Shown: in pieces, positions 36,849 to 46,822 of the stretch
Position numbering within the stretch: position 1 is the first letter of the stretch
How the letters are laid out: each line of letters begins with the position of its first letter
Origin: Paracoccus gahaiensis
GTDB lineage: Bacteria; Pseudomonadota; Alphaproteobacteria; Rhodobacterales; Rhodobacteraceae
DNA: 64,000 bases
Assembly (NCBI RefSeq): GCF_005048225.1
Contig: NZ_SUNI01000016.1
Location: 1 to 64,000 of the forward strand
Direction: 5' to 3'
Notes under the pieces: model-generated
What the model saw: only the letters and a program-made list of their open reading frames with translations
What the model was told of the DNA's origin: nothing
Databases searched by the model: none
Program-made: the position numbers and the translations under genes

Positions 36849-38702
36849 TCAGGGGCGCGTGCGGTCCTTGTCGGGATCGCTGCCATCGCTCGGTTCCACA
36901 TCGGGCCGGACCATCACCGGCTCGGCCTCGGTGATCGGGCGCGCGGCCTCGTCGAACCGGCCATCGACCTTGCCCTGGGGCCGCGCGCTGGCCTCGAGCT
37001 GGCGCGGCGTGATGACCAGCGGCTCGGACGGCGTGGGCGGTGCGGGCTCGGGCGTGGTGACGGTCGCCGAGGGGTCGTCCATGCGGCGATAGTCGCTTTC
37101 ACGCGGCACGATTCCCGGCGGGACGGCGGGCAGGTCCAGATCTCGCGCCGAGCGCGCCGGGGCAGCCGGGGCGCCGGTCGACAGCGGGGCCGTCTTCGCA
37201 CCGGGCGTGGCGGGGCCCGACGGTTCCGGTTCGGCGGGCCCGGGGGGATGCGGGACGACCGGATCGGTCAGGTCGGGCACCTCCTCGGTGCGGTCCGCCT
37301 TTGGCTCGGCAGGGGCAGGCTTCGGGGCGCCGACCAGCAGCGGCAGCATCTCGGCGCCGGTGGCCGAGGGGGTGGTGCGGACATTGTCCGGCTCGCGCCA
37401 GGTCAGGGTGTCGAAGCCGCCGCAGCTGTCGCAGACCGGCGCCCATTCGTGCATCACATTGTGGCACTTGTCGCAGACCCATTGCGGCCCGCGCGAGGCG
37501 GTCAGCGCGCGGGTCAGCCAGCCGCGCACGACGCTGTCATCGGCGCCCTCGCCGCGTTCGATGGCGGCCATGATCGACAGGGTGCGCACGGTGGGTTGCG
37601 TCTCGGCCAGATCACCCAAGGCGCGCCGGGCGCCGGGGAAATCCTCGACCGACAGCAGCAGCTCGGCCTTCAGCAGGCGCGTCTCCAGATGGTCGGGATT
37701 CTTGCGGATCAGGTTGTCGAAGCGCTTGAGACGGGTGTCGGGCTTTTCATCCGGCACGATCTCGGCATAGGCGGCGGCGACATCGGGATGCGGGCGCACC
37801 GACCAGGTCTTTTCCAGGATGCGCGAGGCGTTGCGGTAATCCTTCTGCGCGGCATAGCTGCGCGCGGCCAGCACGGCGGCGGGGATCAGGTCGGGCGAGG
37901 CCTTGGCGGCCGAGATCGCCGCCTCGCGGGCGCTGATCGAATTGCCCTGCGCCAGCACGTCGCTGGCCTCCTGCAGGGCCAGGACGGCATCGCGGCGCAG
38001 CGCCACGTCCTTGGGCAGATCGCCCTGGGCGCGCTTGTCCTTGAGCGTCTGGCGGGCGCCCTTCCAGTCATGTTCCCTGGTCTGCAGCTCCAGAAGCGTG
38101 TCCTGGACCTCCTTGTGGCGCGGCTTGAGCGCATAGGCCTTCTGCGCCAGCAGCAGAGCCTTGTGCGTCTCGCCCTCGGCCAGCTTCTGGCGCATGAGGC
38201 CGCGGATGCCGACAAAGCGGGTGCGGTCGTCTGACAGCAGGTCGCGATAGATCTCGATCGCGCGGGTCCGGTCGCCTGCCGTCTCGGCGGCCTGCGCCGC
38301 CAGCAGGTTGGTCAGATGCGGCTGGTTGAGATATTTCGCGGCCTTGGTGGCCTTGTCCTGGGCCAGCTTGCCCTCGCCCGAGGCGACGGCCAGCATGCCC
38401 TCGCCGAAGGCCGCATAGCCGCGCTTCTCGCGCGAGCGGGCGAAATGGCGGTTGATCGCGGTCTCGTCGCCCACCAGGAAGCGCAGGACCGCCAGCAGCA
38501 GGCCCAAGAGCTTGAAGATCAGCCAGGCCACGACCATCAGCACCAGCAGCGCGACCAGCGCCTTGACCGGGGTCAGCGCGATCTCGGTCCCGCCATATTC
38601 CAGGCGCAGCATCTGGCCGGTCTCGGACAGCTGCACCGCACCCAGGGCCAGGGCCAGGACGATCGCGAAGAACAGAAGGATTTTCAGCAGGGATAGCAGC
38701 AT
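36849..38702 (-). CDS. HemY-like TPR membrane protein
   Basis: A 617-residue protein with two N-terminal membrane helices (residues about 1-25 and 42-78), the HemY_N domain, then TPR-like helical repeats. At about residues 408-428 there is a paired CxxC cluster (CDKC...CDSCGG) like the zinc/rubredoxin-like end of LapB. A long Pro/Glu-rich tail follows. HemY of enterics is linked to haem synthesis; the exact function is unclear. It follows the Mic60-like gene after ten bases. Confidence 0.85.
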   Translation of the reverse strand: MLLSLLKILLFFAIVLALALGAVQLSETGQMLRLEYGGTEIALTPVKALVALLVLMVVAWLIFKLLGLLLAVLRFLVGDETAINRHFARSREKRGYAAFGEGMLAVASGEGKLAQDKATKAAKYLNQPHLTNLLAAQAAETAGDRTRAIEIYRDLLSDDRTRFVGIRGLMRQKLAEGETHKALLLAQKAYALKPRHKEVQDTLLELQTREHDWKGARQTLKDKRAQGDLPKDVALRRDAVLALQEASDVLAQGNSISAREAAISAAKASPDLIPAAVLAARSYAAQKDYRNASRILEKTWSVRPHPDVAAAYAEIVPDEKPDTRLKRFDNLIRKNPDHLETRLLKAELLLSVEDFPGARRALGDLAETQPTVRTLSIMAAIERGEGADDSVVRGWLTRALTASRGPQWVCDKCHNVMHEWAPVCDSCGGFDTLTWREPDNVRTTPSATGAEMLPLLVGAPKPAPAEPKADRTEEVPDLTDPVVPHPPGPAEPEPSGPATPGAKTAPLSTGAPAAPARSARDLDLPAVPPGIVPRESDYRRMDDPSATVTTPEPAPPTPSEPLVITPRQLEASARPQGKVDGRFDEAARPITEAEPVMVRPDVEPSDGSDPDKDRTRP

Positions 38703-38712
38703 CTGGCGGCCC

Positions 38713-40449
38713 TCAATTCGTGCCCGAGGACAGGTCGGTCAAAGCCGCCCGTGCCTGGGAATAAGCGGTTGCGCGGGACAGCCAGTCGGCCATGGCGGGG
38801 GCGGCAAGGGCAGGCTCGGACAGGGTCTGCACCTCGGCCAGGGCGGCATCGATCTGGCCCGCCTGCACCTCGGCATCGGCCCGCGACAGGACGGCATCGG
38901 GGTCGTCGCCCTCGCGCGGCTCGACCGAGCGGGCGCCGGTCTGGGCGCGCAGGAAGTTGGTCAGCACGTTGCCCTGACCGCTGGCGCTGGTCTCGCGCAG
39001 GCTGGCGCGCAGGGCGGCACGGGCGGCTTCGGGAAAGTCCGTCTGCAACTCGGTCAGGCTGGGCACCTGCGCCTGCAGGGCCTCGGGCGTGTCGATCCCG
39101 GCGCCCTCCAGGGCGGCGCGGGCCTCTTCGGGGGTCACCCCCTCGTCCAGCGCGGTCTGCAGCGCGGCGATGGCGGCGACGGCCTCGGCGCGGCGGGTGC
39201 CTTCGGCGGCGGCGTCCTGAAGCTGCTGCGCCTCGGTCCGGGCGGCGTCCAAGCTGGCCTGCGCCTCGGCGGCGGCGGTCTGGATGCGCTCCTGCGTCTG
39301 CTGGACCTCATCGGCGTCGAATTCGGGGCGGGCGGCCAGCTCGTCCAAGCGGGCCTGTTGTTCTTCGAGGCGGGCCTGCTGGTCCTCCAGCCGTTGCTGC
39401 AGATCGGCCAGAAGCGCCGGGTCGATGGCGGGGGCGGCATCCTCCTGAGGCTGGGCCTCTTCGGCGGGGGCGTCCGGGGTGCCGTCCTGCGGTTGAGCAT
39501 CCTCGGACGGCGCGGCGTCGGTCGGCGCGGCATCCTCGGCAGGGGCGGGCTGTGCCGGTTCATCCTGAGCCGCTTCGCCCTGCGCCGGTTCCTCTTCGGC
39601 GGGGGCCGCCTCGGGGGCTGCCTCCTGCGCGGGGGCTTCCGAGAGGGCGGCGGTCTGCTGCTCCAGCGCCTCGATGCGCGGCGTCAGATCCTCGGGCAGC
39701 GCATCCAGCGCGGCCATGCGCCCGGCCTCTTCGGCGGCGGCGATCAGCTCCTCGCGGTCGGGGGCCTCTTCGGTAACGGCCGCCGTGTCCTGCGGCACCC
39801 AGCCTTCGGGCAGGTTCGGCAGGGCATAGATCGTGGCCGCAGCCCCCAGACCTGCCGCAACGGCGCCGCCCAGAGCCAGGGGCCAGAAGCCGCCTTTCCG
39901 GACAGGGGCCGGGGCCGGACGCGATCCGCCGGTGCCGCCTGACCCGCCCGTGCCACCACTCCCCGACTTGGACGGAGGTGCGGACGACGGGAAGGCAGAG
40001 GACGAGCTTGCAGCGGCAGGCGTCGCGGATGCCGGGATTCCGGACCCGGCAGCGGCGGGCTTGGCCGGGCTGTCGGATCCCTTGGCCGGGGTTTTCGACC
40101 CCGAGGACGTCGAATCGGGGGATTTCGAGCTGGCGGATTTCGGGGCGGCGGATTTCGGGCTGGCCGCCGGGGCGCCGCCGCTGCCCTGCCCGACCAGGGT
40201 CGAGTCGGCAGGCGTGACGGTGCCCGGCTGACCGGCCTGCGCTGGACGGCCCGCGTCCACGGGAGTCGAGGCAATGACCCCGGCATCGGCCGGGATCTTG
40301 CGGATCTCGGGCTGGGGCATGTCGGGCTTGGCCGACGCCGGGCCGGTCCCGGTGACGGGTCCGCTCACCTCGGGTCCGGTCGCGTCGGAGGCGGCGGTGT
40401 CGGTCTTGCGGCCATCCGGGCCGCCGGTCTTGCTTTTCGGTGTTTTCAC
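38713..40449 (-). CDS. Mitofilin/Mic60-like membrane protein (COG4223)
   Basis: A 578-residue protein starting at GTG. The first 180 residues are low-complexity Ser/Ala/Lys/Pro. A single membrane helix lies near 185-205 ([20 protein letters not shown]). A long Gln/Glu/Ala coiled-coil follows, and a C-terminal mitofilin-like helical end. Alphaproteobacterial Mic60 shapes intracytoplasmic membranes and lies beside hemD and HemY, as here. That synteny is the main support. Confidence 0.85.
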   Translation of the reverse strand: MKTPKSKTGGPDGRKTDTAASDATGPEVSGPVTGTGPASAKPDMPQPEIRKIPADAGVIASTPVDAGRPAQAGQPGTVTPADSTLVGQGSGGAPAASPKSAAPKSASSKSPDSTSSGSKTPAKGSDSPAKPAAAGSGIPASATPAAASSSSAFPSSAPPSKSGSGGTGGSGGTGGSRPAPAPVRKGGFWPLALGGAVAAGLGAAATIYALPNLPEGWVPQDTAAVTEEAPDREELIAAAEEAGRMAALDALPEDLTPRIEALEQQTAALSEAPAQEAAPEAAPAEEEPAQGEAAQDEPAQPAPAEDAAPTDAAPSEDAQPQDGTPDAPAEEAQPQEDAAPAIDPALLADLQQRLEDQQARLEEQQARLDELAARPEFDADEVQQTQERIQTAAAEAQASLDAARTEAQQLQDAAAEGTRRAEAVAAIAALQTALDEGVTPEEARAALEGAGIDTPEALQAQVPSLTELQTDFPEAARAALRASLRETSASGQGNVLTNFLRAQTGARSVEPREGDDPDAVLSRADAEVQAGQIDAALAEVQTLSEPALAAPAMADWLSRATAYSQARAALTDLSSGTN

Positions 40450-40584
40450 GTCCCTGTCCCCGTCTCGGTGCCTGCTCTGGTGTCCCTGGTCCCGGACGGT
40501 CGCGCGCGCGTCGTCCCGGTGGCCGCCCGCAGGCGCATCTTCCCCAGCCTACTCAGGCCGGGCGCGACGCTCAACCCGTCGTCG
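40450..40584 (-). other. Gap between hemD and the Mic60-like gene
   Basis: These 135 GC-rich bases carry no gene, clear promoter or hairpin. Confidence 0.6.
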
Positions 40585-41283
40585 TCAGCTTTGTTCCGCA
40601 AGCATGATCTGCGTGATCGCCGCCTCCATCGCCGCCGTCGTGGGCTGCGCGGCCAGCAGGCAGCGGGCGGGCGCGGGACCGGCCCAGGCGGCGGCGGCGG
40701 CGGGGCTGATCGCCACCAGCCAGAGGGGGGCCGGCGCGGACGGGGGGTGCGGCGCCTGGTCCGCCCCGACCGCCTGCCCCAGAAGCCGGGCCGAGCGGGG
40801 CGAGAAGACCGGGACGATCACCGGCGCCCCGCCCGCCAGCAGGTCGCGCGCCTGCCGGGTCAGCGGCAGCGGCTGCTGGTCATAGACGACGATCCCCGGC
40901 ACCGGCAGCGGATGGGCCAGGTGGCGGCCATGGGGATGGATCAGCGGCACCGGGCTGGCGGCGATCAGCGGCCCCAGCCCTGCCGCGTTTCCCGGGCCCT
41001 CGGTCACCGCGAATCCCGCCGCCCGCGCCGCATGGGCCGTCCGCCCGCCCACGCAGAGCGCCGGGCGCCCCCGCCCCGGCCCCGCCGCGCCCACCGCATG
41101 GGCCGAGGTGAAGACCAGCCCCGGCGCCTCGTGCAGGGGCGCGGGGTCGTGATCCACCGCCACGATGCGCAGGATCGGAGAGATGACCGCGGGCCATCCG
41201 TCCATCCGCGCCGCGAAACGCTGCGAATCGGGCAGGGGCCGGGTCAGCAGCAAGGGCGGGCGGGGATCGGGTGGCATTGGCAT
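40585..41283 (-). CDS. hemD: Uroporphyrinogen-III synthase
   Basis: A 232-residue two-domain protein that closes and inverts ring D of hydroxymethylbilane. The family is poorly conserved; [14 protein letters not shown] at the N-terminus, [30 protein letters not shown] and [16 protein letters not shown] fit it. Position beside the Mic60-like and HemY genes supports it. hemC, often adjacent, is not here; the divergent neighbour is tsaD. Confidence 0.85.
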   Translation of the reverse strand: MPMPPDPRPPLLLTRPLPDSQRFAARMDGWPAVISPILRIVAVDHDPAPLHEAPGLVFTSAHAVGAAGPGRGRPALCVGGRTAHAARAAGFAVTEGPGNAAGLGPLIAASPVPLIHPHGRHLAHPLPVPGIVVYDQQPLPLTRQARDLLAGGAPVIVPVFSPRSARLLGQAVGADQAPHPPSAPAPLWLVAISPAAAAAWAGPAPARCLLAAQPTTAAMEAAITQIMLAEQS

Positions 41284-41344
41284 CCTCGGCGGCGGGTGCT
41301 AGGCCCCTCAGGGGTAAGCGTCCCCCTCTATCCGGGCAAGAGCG

Positions 41345-42412
41345 ATGACCGACATGATTTTCTTGGGGATCGAAAGCAGCTGCGACGATACGGCGGCGGC
41401 GGTGGTCACCGGCAACCGGCGCATCCTGTCCAGCGTGGTCAGCAGCCAGACCGCGCTGCATGCCGATTTCGGCGGCGTCGTTCCCGAGATCGCCGCCCGC
41501 GCCCATGCCGAGCGGCTGGATCTGGCCGTCGAGCAGGCGCTGGCCGAGGCCGGGCTGGGGCTGGGTGCGCTAAGCGGCATCGCGGTGACGGCAGGCCCGG
41601 GGCTGATCGGCGGGGTCATGGCGGGGGTGATGTGCGCCAAGGGGATCGCGGCGGGCACCGGGTTGCCGCTGGTCGGCGTGAACCATCTGGCGGGCCACGC
41701 CCTGACCCCGCGCCTGACCGACGGGGTCGACTTTCCCTATCTGATGCTGCTGGTCTCGGGCGGGCATTGCCAGTTCCTGCGGGTGGACGGGCCCGACGCC
41801 TTCACCCGGCTTGGCGGCACCATCGACGATGCGCCCGGCGAGGCCTTCGACAAGCTGGCCAAGCTGCTGGCCCTGCCCCAGCCCGGCGGCCCCCATGTCG
41901 AGGCCGAGGCGGCGCAGGGCGATCCGAAGCGATTTCCCCTGCCCCGCCCGCTTCTGGACCGCCCCGGCTGCGACATGTCCTTCTCGGGCCTCAAGACCGC
42001 CGCCCTGCGCCAGCGCGATGCCTTGATCGCCGAACACGGCGGGCTGCAGGCGCAGGACCGCCGCGATCTCTGCGCCGCCTTCCAGAGTGCCGTGGCCGAG
42101 GTCCTGGCCGAGAAATCGCGCCGCGCCTTGGCGGCCAGCCCGGTGCCCCTGCTGGCCGTGGCGGGGGGCGTGGCCGCGAACGGCCTGATCCGCGCCGCGC
42201 TGGAACAAGTGGCGGCCGAGGCCGGCGCCCGCTTCCTGGCGCCGCCGCTGCGGCTCTGTACCGACAATGGCGCGATGATTGCCTGGGCGGGGATCGAGCG
42301 GTTCCGCCTGGGCCATCGCGACGGGATGGAGCTGGCCGCACGGCCCCGCTGGCCGCTGGACGGCCATGCGGCGCCGATGCTGGGACATGGCAAGCGGGGG
42401 GCCAAGGCATGA
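41345..42412 (+). CDS. tsaD: tRNA N6-adenosine threonylcarbamoyltransferase
   Basis: A 355-residue Kae1/TsaD ASKHA protein that transfers threonylcarbamoyl to A37 of ANN-decoding tRNAs. [15 protein letters not shown] opens it, His114 and His118 of VNHLAGH bind the metal, and [13 protein letters not shown] is near the C-terminus. A weak TTGGCA-N17-TAGGCC promoter at 41277-41305 may drive it. The partner tsaB is at 50625, not in the same operon. Confidence 0.97.
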   Translation: MTDMIFLGIESSCDDTAAAVVTGNRRILSSVVSSQTALHADFGGVVPEIAARAHAERLDLAVEQALAEAGLGLGALSGIAVTAGPGLIGGVMAGVMCAKGIAAGTGLPLVGVNHLAGHALTPRLTDGVDFPYLMLLVSGGHCQFLRVDGPDAFTRLGGTIDDAPGEAFDKLAKLLALPQPGGPHVEAEAAQGDPKRFPLPRPLLDRPGCDMSFSGLKTAALRQRDALIAEHGGLQAQDRRDLCAAFQSAVAEVLAEKSRRALAASPVPLLAVAGGVAANGLIRAALEQVAAEAGARFLAPPLRLCTDNGAMIAWAGIERFRLGHRDGMELAARPRWPLDGHAAPMLGHGKRGAKA

Positions 42413-43347
42413 TCGGAATTCTGGGCGCGGGCGCCTTCGGCACGGCCCTGGCGGTGGCACTGACCGCCAACGGGCCGGTGACCCTCTGGGGCCGCCGCAT
42501 CGACTGGACGGACGAGAACCCCCGCCTGCCCGGCGTGACCCTGCCCGAGGGGCTGACCGTCACGCAGGATCTGGACCGCGCGCTGCAGGCCGACACGATC
42601 CTGCTGGCGCTCCCCGCGCAGGTGCTGGGCGCCTTTCTGGATGACCATGCCGGGCGGCTGGACGGCAAGTGCCTGGTCAGCACCGCCAAGGGGATCGACC
42701 TGCGCCACCTGACCGGCCCCTCGGCCCTGATCGCCCAAGGCTGCCCCAGGGCCACGGTGGCGGTGCTGACCGGCCCCTCCTTCGCCGCCGACATCGCGCG
42801 GGGCCTGCCCACCGCGCTGACGCTGGCCTGCGCCGATCCTGATGCCGCCGAGGCGCTGCAGCAGCGGCTGTCCACGCCGGTGCTGCGACTCTACCGGACC
42901 ACGGATGTCATCGGCGCCGAACTGGGCGGCGCGCTGAAGAACGTCATCGCCATCGCGGCGGGCACGGTGATCGGCGCGGGCCTGGGCGACAGCGCCCGCG
43001 CCGCCCTGATCACCCGCGGCTTTGCCGAGATGACGCGGCTGGCCGGCCATCTGGGCGCCCGCCCCGAGACGCTGACCGGCCTCTCGGGCCTGGGCGATCT
43101 GACGCTGACCTGCACCTCGGGCCAGTCGCGCAACTTCCGCTATGGCTGCGCGCTTGGATCGGGCAAGGATTTCGACAGCGCCACCACGGTCGAGGGCGCG
43201 GCCACCGCCCGGGCGCTGGACCGCATGGCGCAGCGCGACGGGCTGGACCTGCCCATCGCCGCGATGGTCGCGCGCCTTGCCGAGGGCGGGCTTTCGGTGG
43301 AAAAGGCCATGGACCGACTGCTCAGCCGACCCCTGAAGGAGGAATGA
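42409..43347 (+). CDS. gpsA: Glycerol-3-phosphate dehydrogenase [NAD(P)+]
   Basis: A 312-residue enzyme supplying sn-glycerol 3-phosphate for phospholipids. The Rossmann loop [13 protein letters not shown] lies at residues 4-16, the catalytic-lysine region is [13 protein letters not shown], and [13 protein letters not shown] follows. The ATG overlaps the tsaD stop (ATGA), so translation is coupled. AAGGAGGA near its 3' end serves the next gene. Confidence 0.96.
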   Translation: MIGILGAGAFGTALAVALTANGPVTLWGRRIDWTDENPRLPGVTLPEGLTVTQDLDRALQADTILLALPAQVLGAFLDDHAGRLDGKCLVSTAKGIDLRHLTGPSALIAQGCPRATVAVLTGPSFAADIARGLPTALTLACADPDAAEALQQRLSTPVLRLYRTTDVIGAELGGALKNVIAIAAGTVIGAGLGDSARAALITRGFAEMTRLAGHLGARPETLTGLSGLGDLTLTCTSGQSRNFRYGCALGSGKDFDSATTVEGAATARALDRMAQRDGLDLPIAAMVARLAEGGLSVEKAMDRLLSRPLKEE

Positions 43348-43619
43348 TGCCGCTTTTCGCCGTGATCTGCCGGGACAAGCCCGGCGCGCTGCAGACCCGC
43401 CTGGACACCCGCGACGCCCATCTGGCCCATATCCGCGACAGCGGCATCGTGGCCATGGCCGGCCCGCTGATCGAGGAGGGCGAGATGGCCGGTTCGCTGG
43501 TGATCCTCGACGCACCCGATCTGGCCGCAGCCCAGGCCTGGGCCACAGCCGACCCCTACAAGGCCGCGGGCCTCTTCGCGACCACCCAGATCACCGAATG
43601 GAAGAAGGTGATCGGCTGA
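43347..43619 (+). CDS. YciI family protein
   Basis: A 90-residue ferredoxin-like fold protein: [33 protein letters not shown] with a conserved His and Asp, then GSLVILDAPDLAAAQAWATADPYKAAGLF. The second of two adjacent ATGs is chosen because it stands four bases from AAGGAGG; the first, at 43344, overlaps the gpsA stop. Biochemical role unclear. Confidence 0.88.
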   Translation: MPLFAVICRDKPGALQTRLDTRDAHLAHIRDSGIVAMAGPLIEEGEMAGSLVILDAPDLAAAQAWATADPYKAAGLFATTQITEWKKVIG

Positions 43620-44038
43620 TGGCCCTCTGGCTCTTCAAATCCGAACCCGATGTCTTCGGATGGGACGATCTGGTCGCCAAGGGCGCGGCCGGCGAGGAAT
43701 GGGACGGCGTGCGCAGCTATCAGGCCCGCAACAACATGCGCGCCATGCAGATCGGCGACCGGGGCCTCTTCTACCACTCCAACATCGGCAAGGAGGCCAT
43801 GGGCATCGTCGAGGTGATCGCGCTGGCCCATCCCGACAGCACCACGGACGATCCGAAATGGGAGTGCGTCGACATCCGCGCGGTCCGCAAGCTGCCCCGC
43901 CCCATCTCGCTCGACGAGGCCAAGGCCGAGCCCCGGCTCAAGGACATGGTGCTGGTCACCAACAGCCGCCTCTCGGTCCAGCCGGTCACCGAGGCCGAAT
44001 GGTCCGTCATCATGTCGCTCTCCGGCGCCGGGGACTGA
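43619..44038 (+). CDS. EVE-domain protein
   Basis: A 139-residue PUA-like EVE domain. WLFKSEPDVFGWDDL, GVRSYQARNNMRAMQIGDRGLFYHSN and VQPVTEAEW are family hallmarks. EVE domains bind modified bases in DNA or RNA. The ATG overlaps the YciI stop (TGATG). It closes the tsaD-gpsA-YciI-EVE operon. Confidence 0.92.
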   Translation: MALWLFKSEPDVFGWDDLVAKGAAGEEWDGVRSYQARNNMRAMQIGDRGLFYHSNIGKEAMGIVEVIALAHPDSTTDDPKWECVDIRAVRKLPRPISLDEAKAEPRLKDMVLVTNSRLSVQPVTEAEWSVIMSLSGAGD

Positions 44039-44045
44039 CGCCCCC

Positions 44046-44076
44046 TTTCATCTTGGCAAAAATATCCACGGGGGTC
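44046..44076 (+). repeat. Dispersed intergenic repeat, copy 2
   Basis: TTTCATCTTGGC, two bases, AAATATCC, then CGGGGGTC, seven bases after the EVE stop. It matches copy 1 at 28747-28776 nearly base for base. A hairpin follows directly at 44076-44096. Confidence 0.65.
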
Positions 44077-44096
44077 CGGGGGCAGTCGGCCCCCGG
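44076..44096 (+). terminator. Hairpin after the EVE gene
   Basis: CCGGGGGC, a 5-base loop, then GCCCCCGG, directly after repeat copy 2. There is no T-run. It may stop or stabilise the operon transcript. The rest of the 178-base gap to 44216 is C-rich and empty. Confidence 0.45.
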
Positions 44097-44216
44097 TCCT
44101 TGCCCCCCTCCCTGCCCGGATCGCCGGCAGGGGCGCGGCCCCGCCCCCGAATCCGCTTCACGCCCGCCCCCCGCCGCGCTAGGTTTCCGCGCGTCCCGCA
44201 CCCCTCAGGAGGTCCC

Positions 44217-44462
44217 ATGAGCCAACGCCTGCATCTCGTCTTCGGCGGCGAACTCGTCGATCCGCAAAGCACCAAGTTCCGCGACACCAAGAACATCCAC
44301 ATGGTCGGCATCTTCCCCGATTACGACAGCGCCTATGCCGCCTGGAAGACCGAGGCGCAGCGCACCGTCGACAGCGCCCAGACCCGCTATTTCATCGCGC
44401 ATCTGCACCGCCTGCGCGACGAGGAGCGCGAGGTCAGCCCGACCGAGGAACTGGGCGGCTGA
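44217..44462 (+). CDS. DUF4170 protein
   Basis: An 81-residue protein, [49 protein letters not shown], a compact alpha/beta pattern typical of DUF4170. AGGAGG lies five bases before the ATG. The stop overlaps the start of the KDO-transferase gene (TGATG), so it belongs to the lipid A/core operon. No function is established. Confidence 0.88.
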   Translation: MSQRLHLVFGGELVDPQSTKFRDTKNIHMVGIFPDYDSAYAAWKTEAQRTVDSAQTRYFIAHLHRLRDEEREVSPTEELGG

Positions 44463-45691
44463 TGAGCGGCCCGGGGCTGGGGCAACTGGGGCTGGGGCAG
44501 CTGGGGCTGTGGCTGCATCTGCGCAACCGCCGCGGCCAGACCCCGGGCCTTCCGCCCCTGCCGCCGGGCAATGGCCCGGTGCTGATCCTCCATGTCGCCG
44601 CCGATGCGCTGGCCGCCGCGCCGCAGATCCTGCACCGTCTGACCCGGGCGCGGCCGCTGCTGCGCCTGGTGCGCCTCGGCGCCGAGGAGGCCGGGGGCGA
44701 CGATCCCGCCGACGATCCGGTCCTGGTGGCCCAGCTTCTGGACCAGGCAAAACCCGGGGCGGTGCTGCTTCTGGGCGCGACCCTGCCCGCCGCGCTGATC
44801 GCCGCCGCCACAGCCCGGCGCATCCCCGTCCTTCTGGCCGAGTTCCGCATGAGCGCGCGCGATCTGGCTTGGGGCCTACAGGGGGGCATGCGCCGCCAGC
44901 TTCTGACGCAGTTGGCCTCCGTCATGGTGACCGACGCGGACAGCCTTGCGCAGGCCCGCCGCATCTCGCTGCCCGCCGCGCGGATGGCGATGACCGGCCC
45001 CGTCTCGGAGATCCGCGAGCCGCTGCACTGTTCGGAAACCGAGCGCGTCTCGATGGCCCAGCAGATGAACGGCCGCCATGCCTGGTTCGCCGCCAGCCTG
45101 CCCGCCCCCGAAGAGGCCGTGGTGCTGGACGCCCATCAAGCCGCGCTGCGCCGGTCGCATCGCGCGCTGCTGATCCTGGCGCCCCGCGATCCGGCCCGCA
45201 TCGACGGGCTTGCCCGCGACATCGAGGCAGGCGGGCTCAGCGTCGCGCGCCGCAGCGAGGACGAGGATTTCGGCGACGAGATCCAGGTCCTCTTGACCGA
45301 CGGCCCGACCGAGATGGGGCTGTGGTACCGCCTGGCCCCGGTCAGCTTCATGGGCGGCACGCTTTGCGGCGACGAGGCCGCGATGCGCCATCCGTTCGAG
45401 CCGGCGGCCTTAGGCTCGGCCATCGTCCATGGCCCCGAGGCGGGGGCCTTCCGCACCGAATGGCAGCAGCTGGACGGTGCCCAGGCCGCCCGGCAGGTGC
45501 GCGGCCCCGAGGACCTGTGCCAAGCCATCGCCGATCTGACCCAGCCCGTTCCCATCGCCACGCTGGCCAGCAATGCCTGGACGGTCAGCACCGGCGGGGC
45601 GGATGTGGCGATCCGCATCGCCGAGAGGGTCCTGGCCGCGATCGACGCGCCCCGCCCCGCAGGTCCGGCCCGCGAAAGCCTGCCCGCATGA
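44462..45691 (+). CDS. waaA: 3-deoxy-D-manno-octulosonic acid transferase
   Basis: A 409-residue GT-B enzyme that adds KDO to lipid IVA at the inner membrane. The N-terminal domain is [22 protein letters not shown], and the C-terminal ends [16 protein letters not shown] and [16 protein letters not shown], where the sugar nucleotide binds. Divergence is high, but placing it between DUF4170 and lpxK supports the call. The N-terminus is Gly/Leu-repeat rich. It overlaps both neighbours. Confidence 0.85.
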   Translation: MSGPGLGQLGLGQLGLWLHLRNRRGQTPGLPPLPPGNGPVLILHVAADALAAAPQILHRLTRARPLLRLVRLGAEEAGGDDPADDPVLVAQLLDQAKPGAVLLLGATLPAALIAAATARRIPVLLAEFRMSARDLAWGLQGGMRRQLLTQLASVMVTDADSLAQARRISLPAARMAMTGPVSEIREPLHCSETERVSMAQQMNGRHAWFAASLPAPEEAVVLDAHQAALRRSHRALLILAPRDPARIDGLARDIEAGGLSVARRSEDEDFGDEIQVLLTDGPTEMGLWYRLAPVSFMGGTLCGDEAAMRHPFEPAALGSAIVHGPEAGAFRTEWQQLDGAQAARQVRGPEDLCQAIADLTQPVPIATLASNAWTVSTGGADVAIRIAERVLAAIDAPRPAGPARESLPA

Positions 45692-46677
45692 CCCGCGCCC
45701 CCGGCTTCTGGTTCCTGCGCCCGCCCAGCCTGCGGGCGCGCCTGCTGGCGCCTCTGGGCGCCGTCTATGCCCGCGCCACCGCCCGCCGCCTGGCGCAAGG
45801 CGCTTGGGCGCGGGTCGGCGTGCCGGTGATCTGCGTGGGCAACCTGAATGCGGGCGGCACCGGCAAGACGCCGACGGTCATCCACCTGCAGATGGCGCTG
45901 GCCGCGCGCGGGGTGGCGGTGCATGTCGTCTCGCGCGGCTATGGCGGTTCGGCCAAGGGGCCGCTGCGGGTCGAGGAACGCACCCATGACGCTGCCCTGA
46001 CCGGGGACGAACCCTTGCTGATGGCGGCCTTCGGCCCGGTCTGGGTCTCGGACGACCGGCTGGCCGGCGCCCGGGCGGCGGTTGCCGAAGGCGCGCAGGC
46101 GATCCTTCTGGATGACGGGTTCCAGGATCCGGCGCTGACCCATGATCTGTCGCTGGTCGTGGTCGATGCCGCCAAGGGCTTCGGCAACGGGCTGTGCCTG
46201 CCCGCGGGCCCCCTGCGCGAACCGGTGGTCCCGGGGCTGGCGCGCGCCGACCTGCTGCTGTCCATCGGCCCGCCCACGGCACAGGCGGGCTTCGCCCCGC
46301 CCCCGGGCGCGACGCCGCATCTGCGCGGCCATCTGGCGCCCCTGCAGATGGGCTTCGATTGGCGCGGCCACCGGGTGCTGGCCTTCGCGGGCATCGGCCA
46401 TCCCGAGAAGTTCTTCGCCACGCTCCAGTCCCTGGGCGCCGAGATCGTGCGTGCCGAGGGGCTGGAGGATCACCAGCCCTTCACCCCCGCCCTGCTGACC
46501 CGGCTGGAGACCGAGGCCCGCCGTGCGCGCGCCCAGCTGGTCACCACCGAAAAGGACGCCGCCCGCCTGCCCCGCGCCTTCCGGTCCAAGGTCATGGCCC
46601 TGCCCGTGCGGCTGGCTCTGGACGATGACGGGCCGCTGGCGGCGGCGCTGGACCGGCTCTTTCCGCCGCCCGTTTGA
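45688..46677 (+). CDS. lpxK: Tetraacyldisaccharide 4'-kinase
   Basis: A 329-residue P-loop kinase that phosphorylates the 4' position in lipid A synthesis. The Walker A region [10 protein letters not shown] spans 54-63; SRGYGG and [11 protein letters not shown] follow. It overlaps the preceding gene (ATGA). The sequence between the stop and 46731 carries a probable promoter for the next unit. Confidence 0.95.
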   Translation: MTRAPGFWFLRPPSLRARLLAPLGAVYARATARRLAQGAWARVGVPVICVGNLNAGGTGKTPTVIHLQMALAARGVAVHVVSRGYGGSAKGPLRVEERTHDAALTGDEPLLMAAFGPVWVSDDRLAGARAAVAEGAQAILLDDGFQDPALTHDLSLVVVDAAKGFGNGLCLPAGPLREPVVPGLARADLLLSIGPPTAQAGFAPPPGATPHLRGHLAPLQMGFDWRGHRVLAFAGIGHPEKFFATLQSLGAEIVRAEGLEDHQPFTPALLTRLETEARRARAQLVTTEKDAARLPRAFRSKVMALPVRLALDDDGPLAAALDRLFPPPV

Positions 46678-46703
46678 AATCGCCGCCGGGATGCCGATAT
46701 AAG
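46674..46703 (+). promoter_or_regulatory. Possible promoter of the mini-gene/XpaC unit
   Basis: TTGAAA (46674-46679) overlaps the lpxK stop and is 18 bases from TATAAG (46698-46703). The transcript would start near 46710, 22 bases before the 27-codon mini-gene. Confidence 0.5.
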
Positions 46704-46731
46704 GGCCTGCACGCCCCGCGAAAGGATGCCC

Positions 46732-46815
46732 ATGTCACGCAATGCCGGAAGTCGGCTGAGCTTTTACCTGCTGCTGCTGCTGACGCTCTATGCCTCGATG
46801 GCGGGCGCGGGCTGA
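46732..46815 (+). CDS. 27-residue hydrophobic mini-protein, unknown
   Basis: A short frame reading MSRNAGSRLSF, five leucines, then TLYASMAGAG. It has a basic start and a hydrophobic core of about 13 residues, like a short membrane peptide or a signal sequence without a mature part. AAAGG lies six bases before the ATG, and a possible promoter is 22 bases further up. The stop is seven bases before the XpaC-like gene. It could be a leader peptide or a small membrane protein. Confidence 0.45.
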   Translation: MSRNAGSRLSFYLLLLLTLYASMAGAG

Positions 46816-46822
46816 GGGCATC

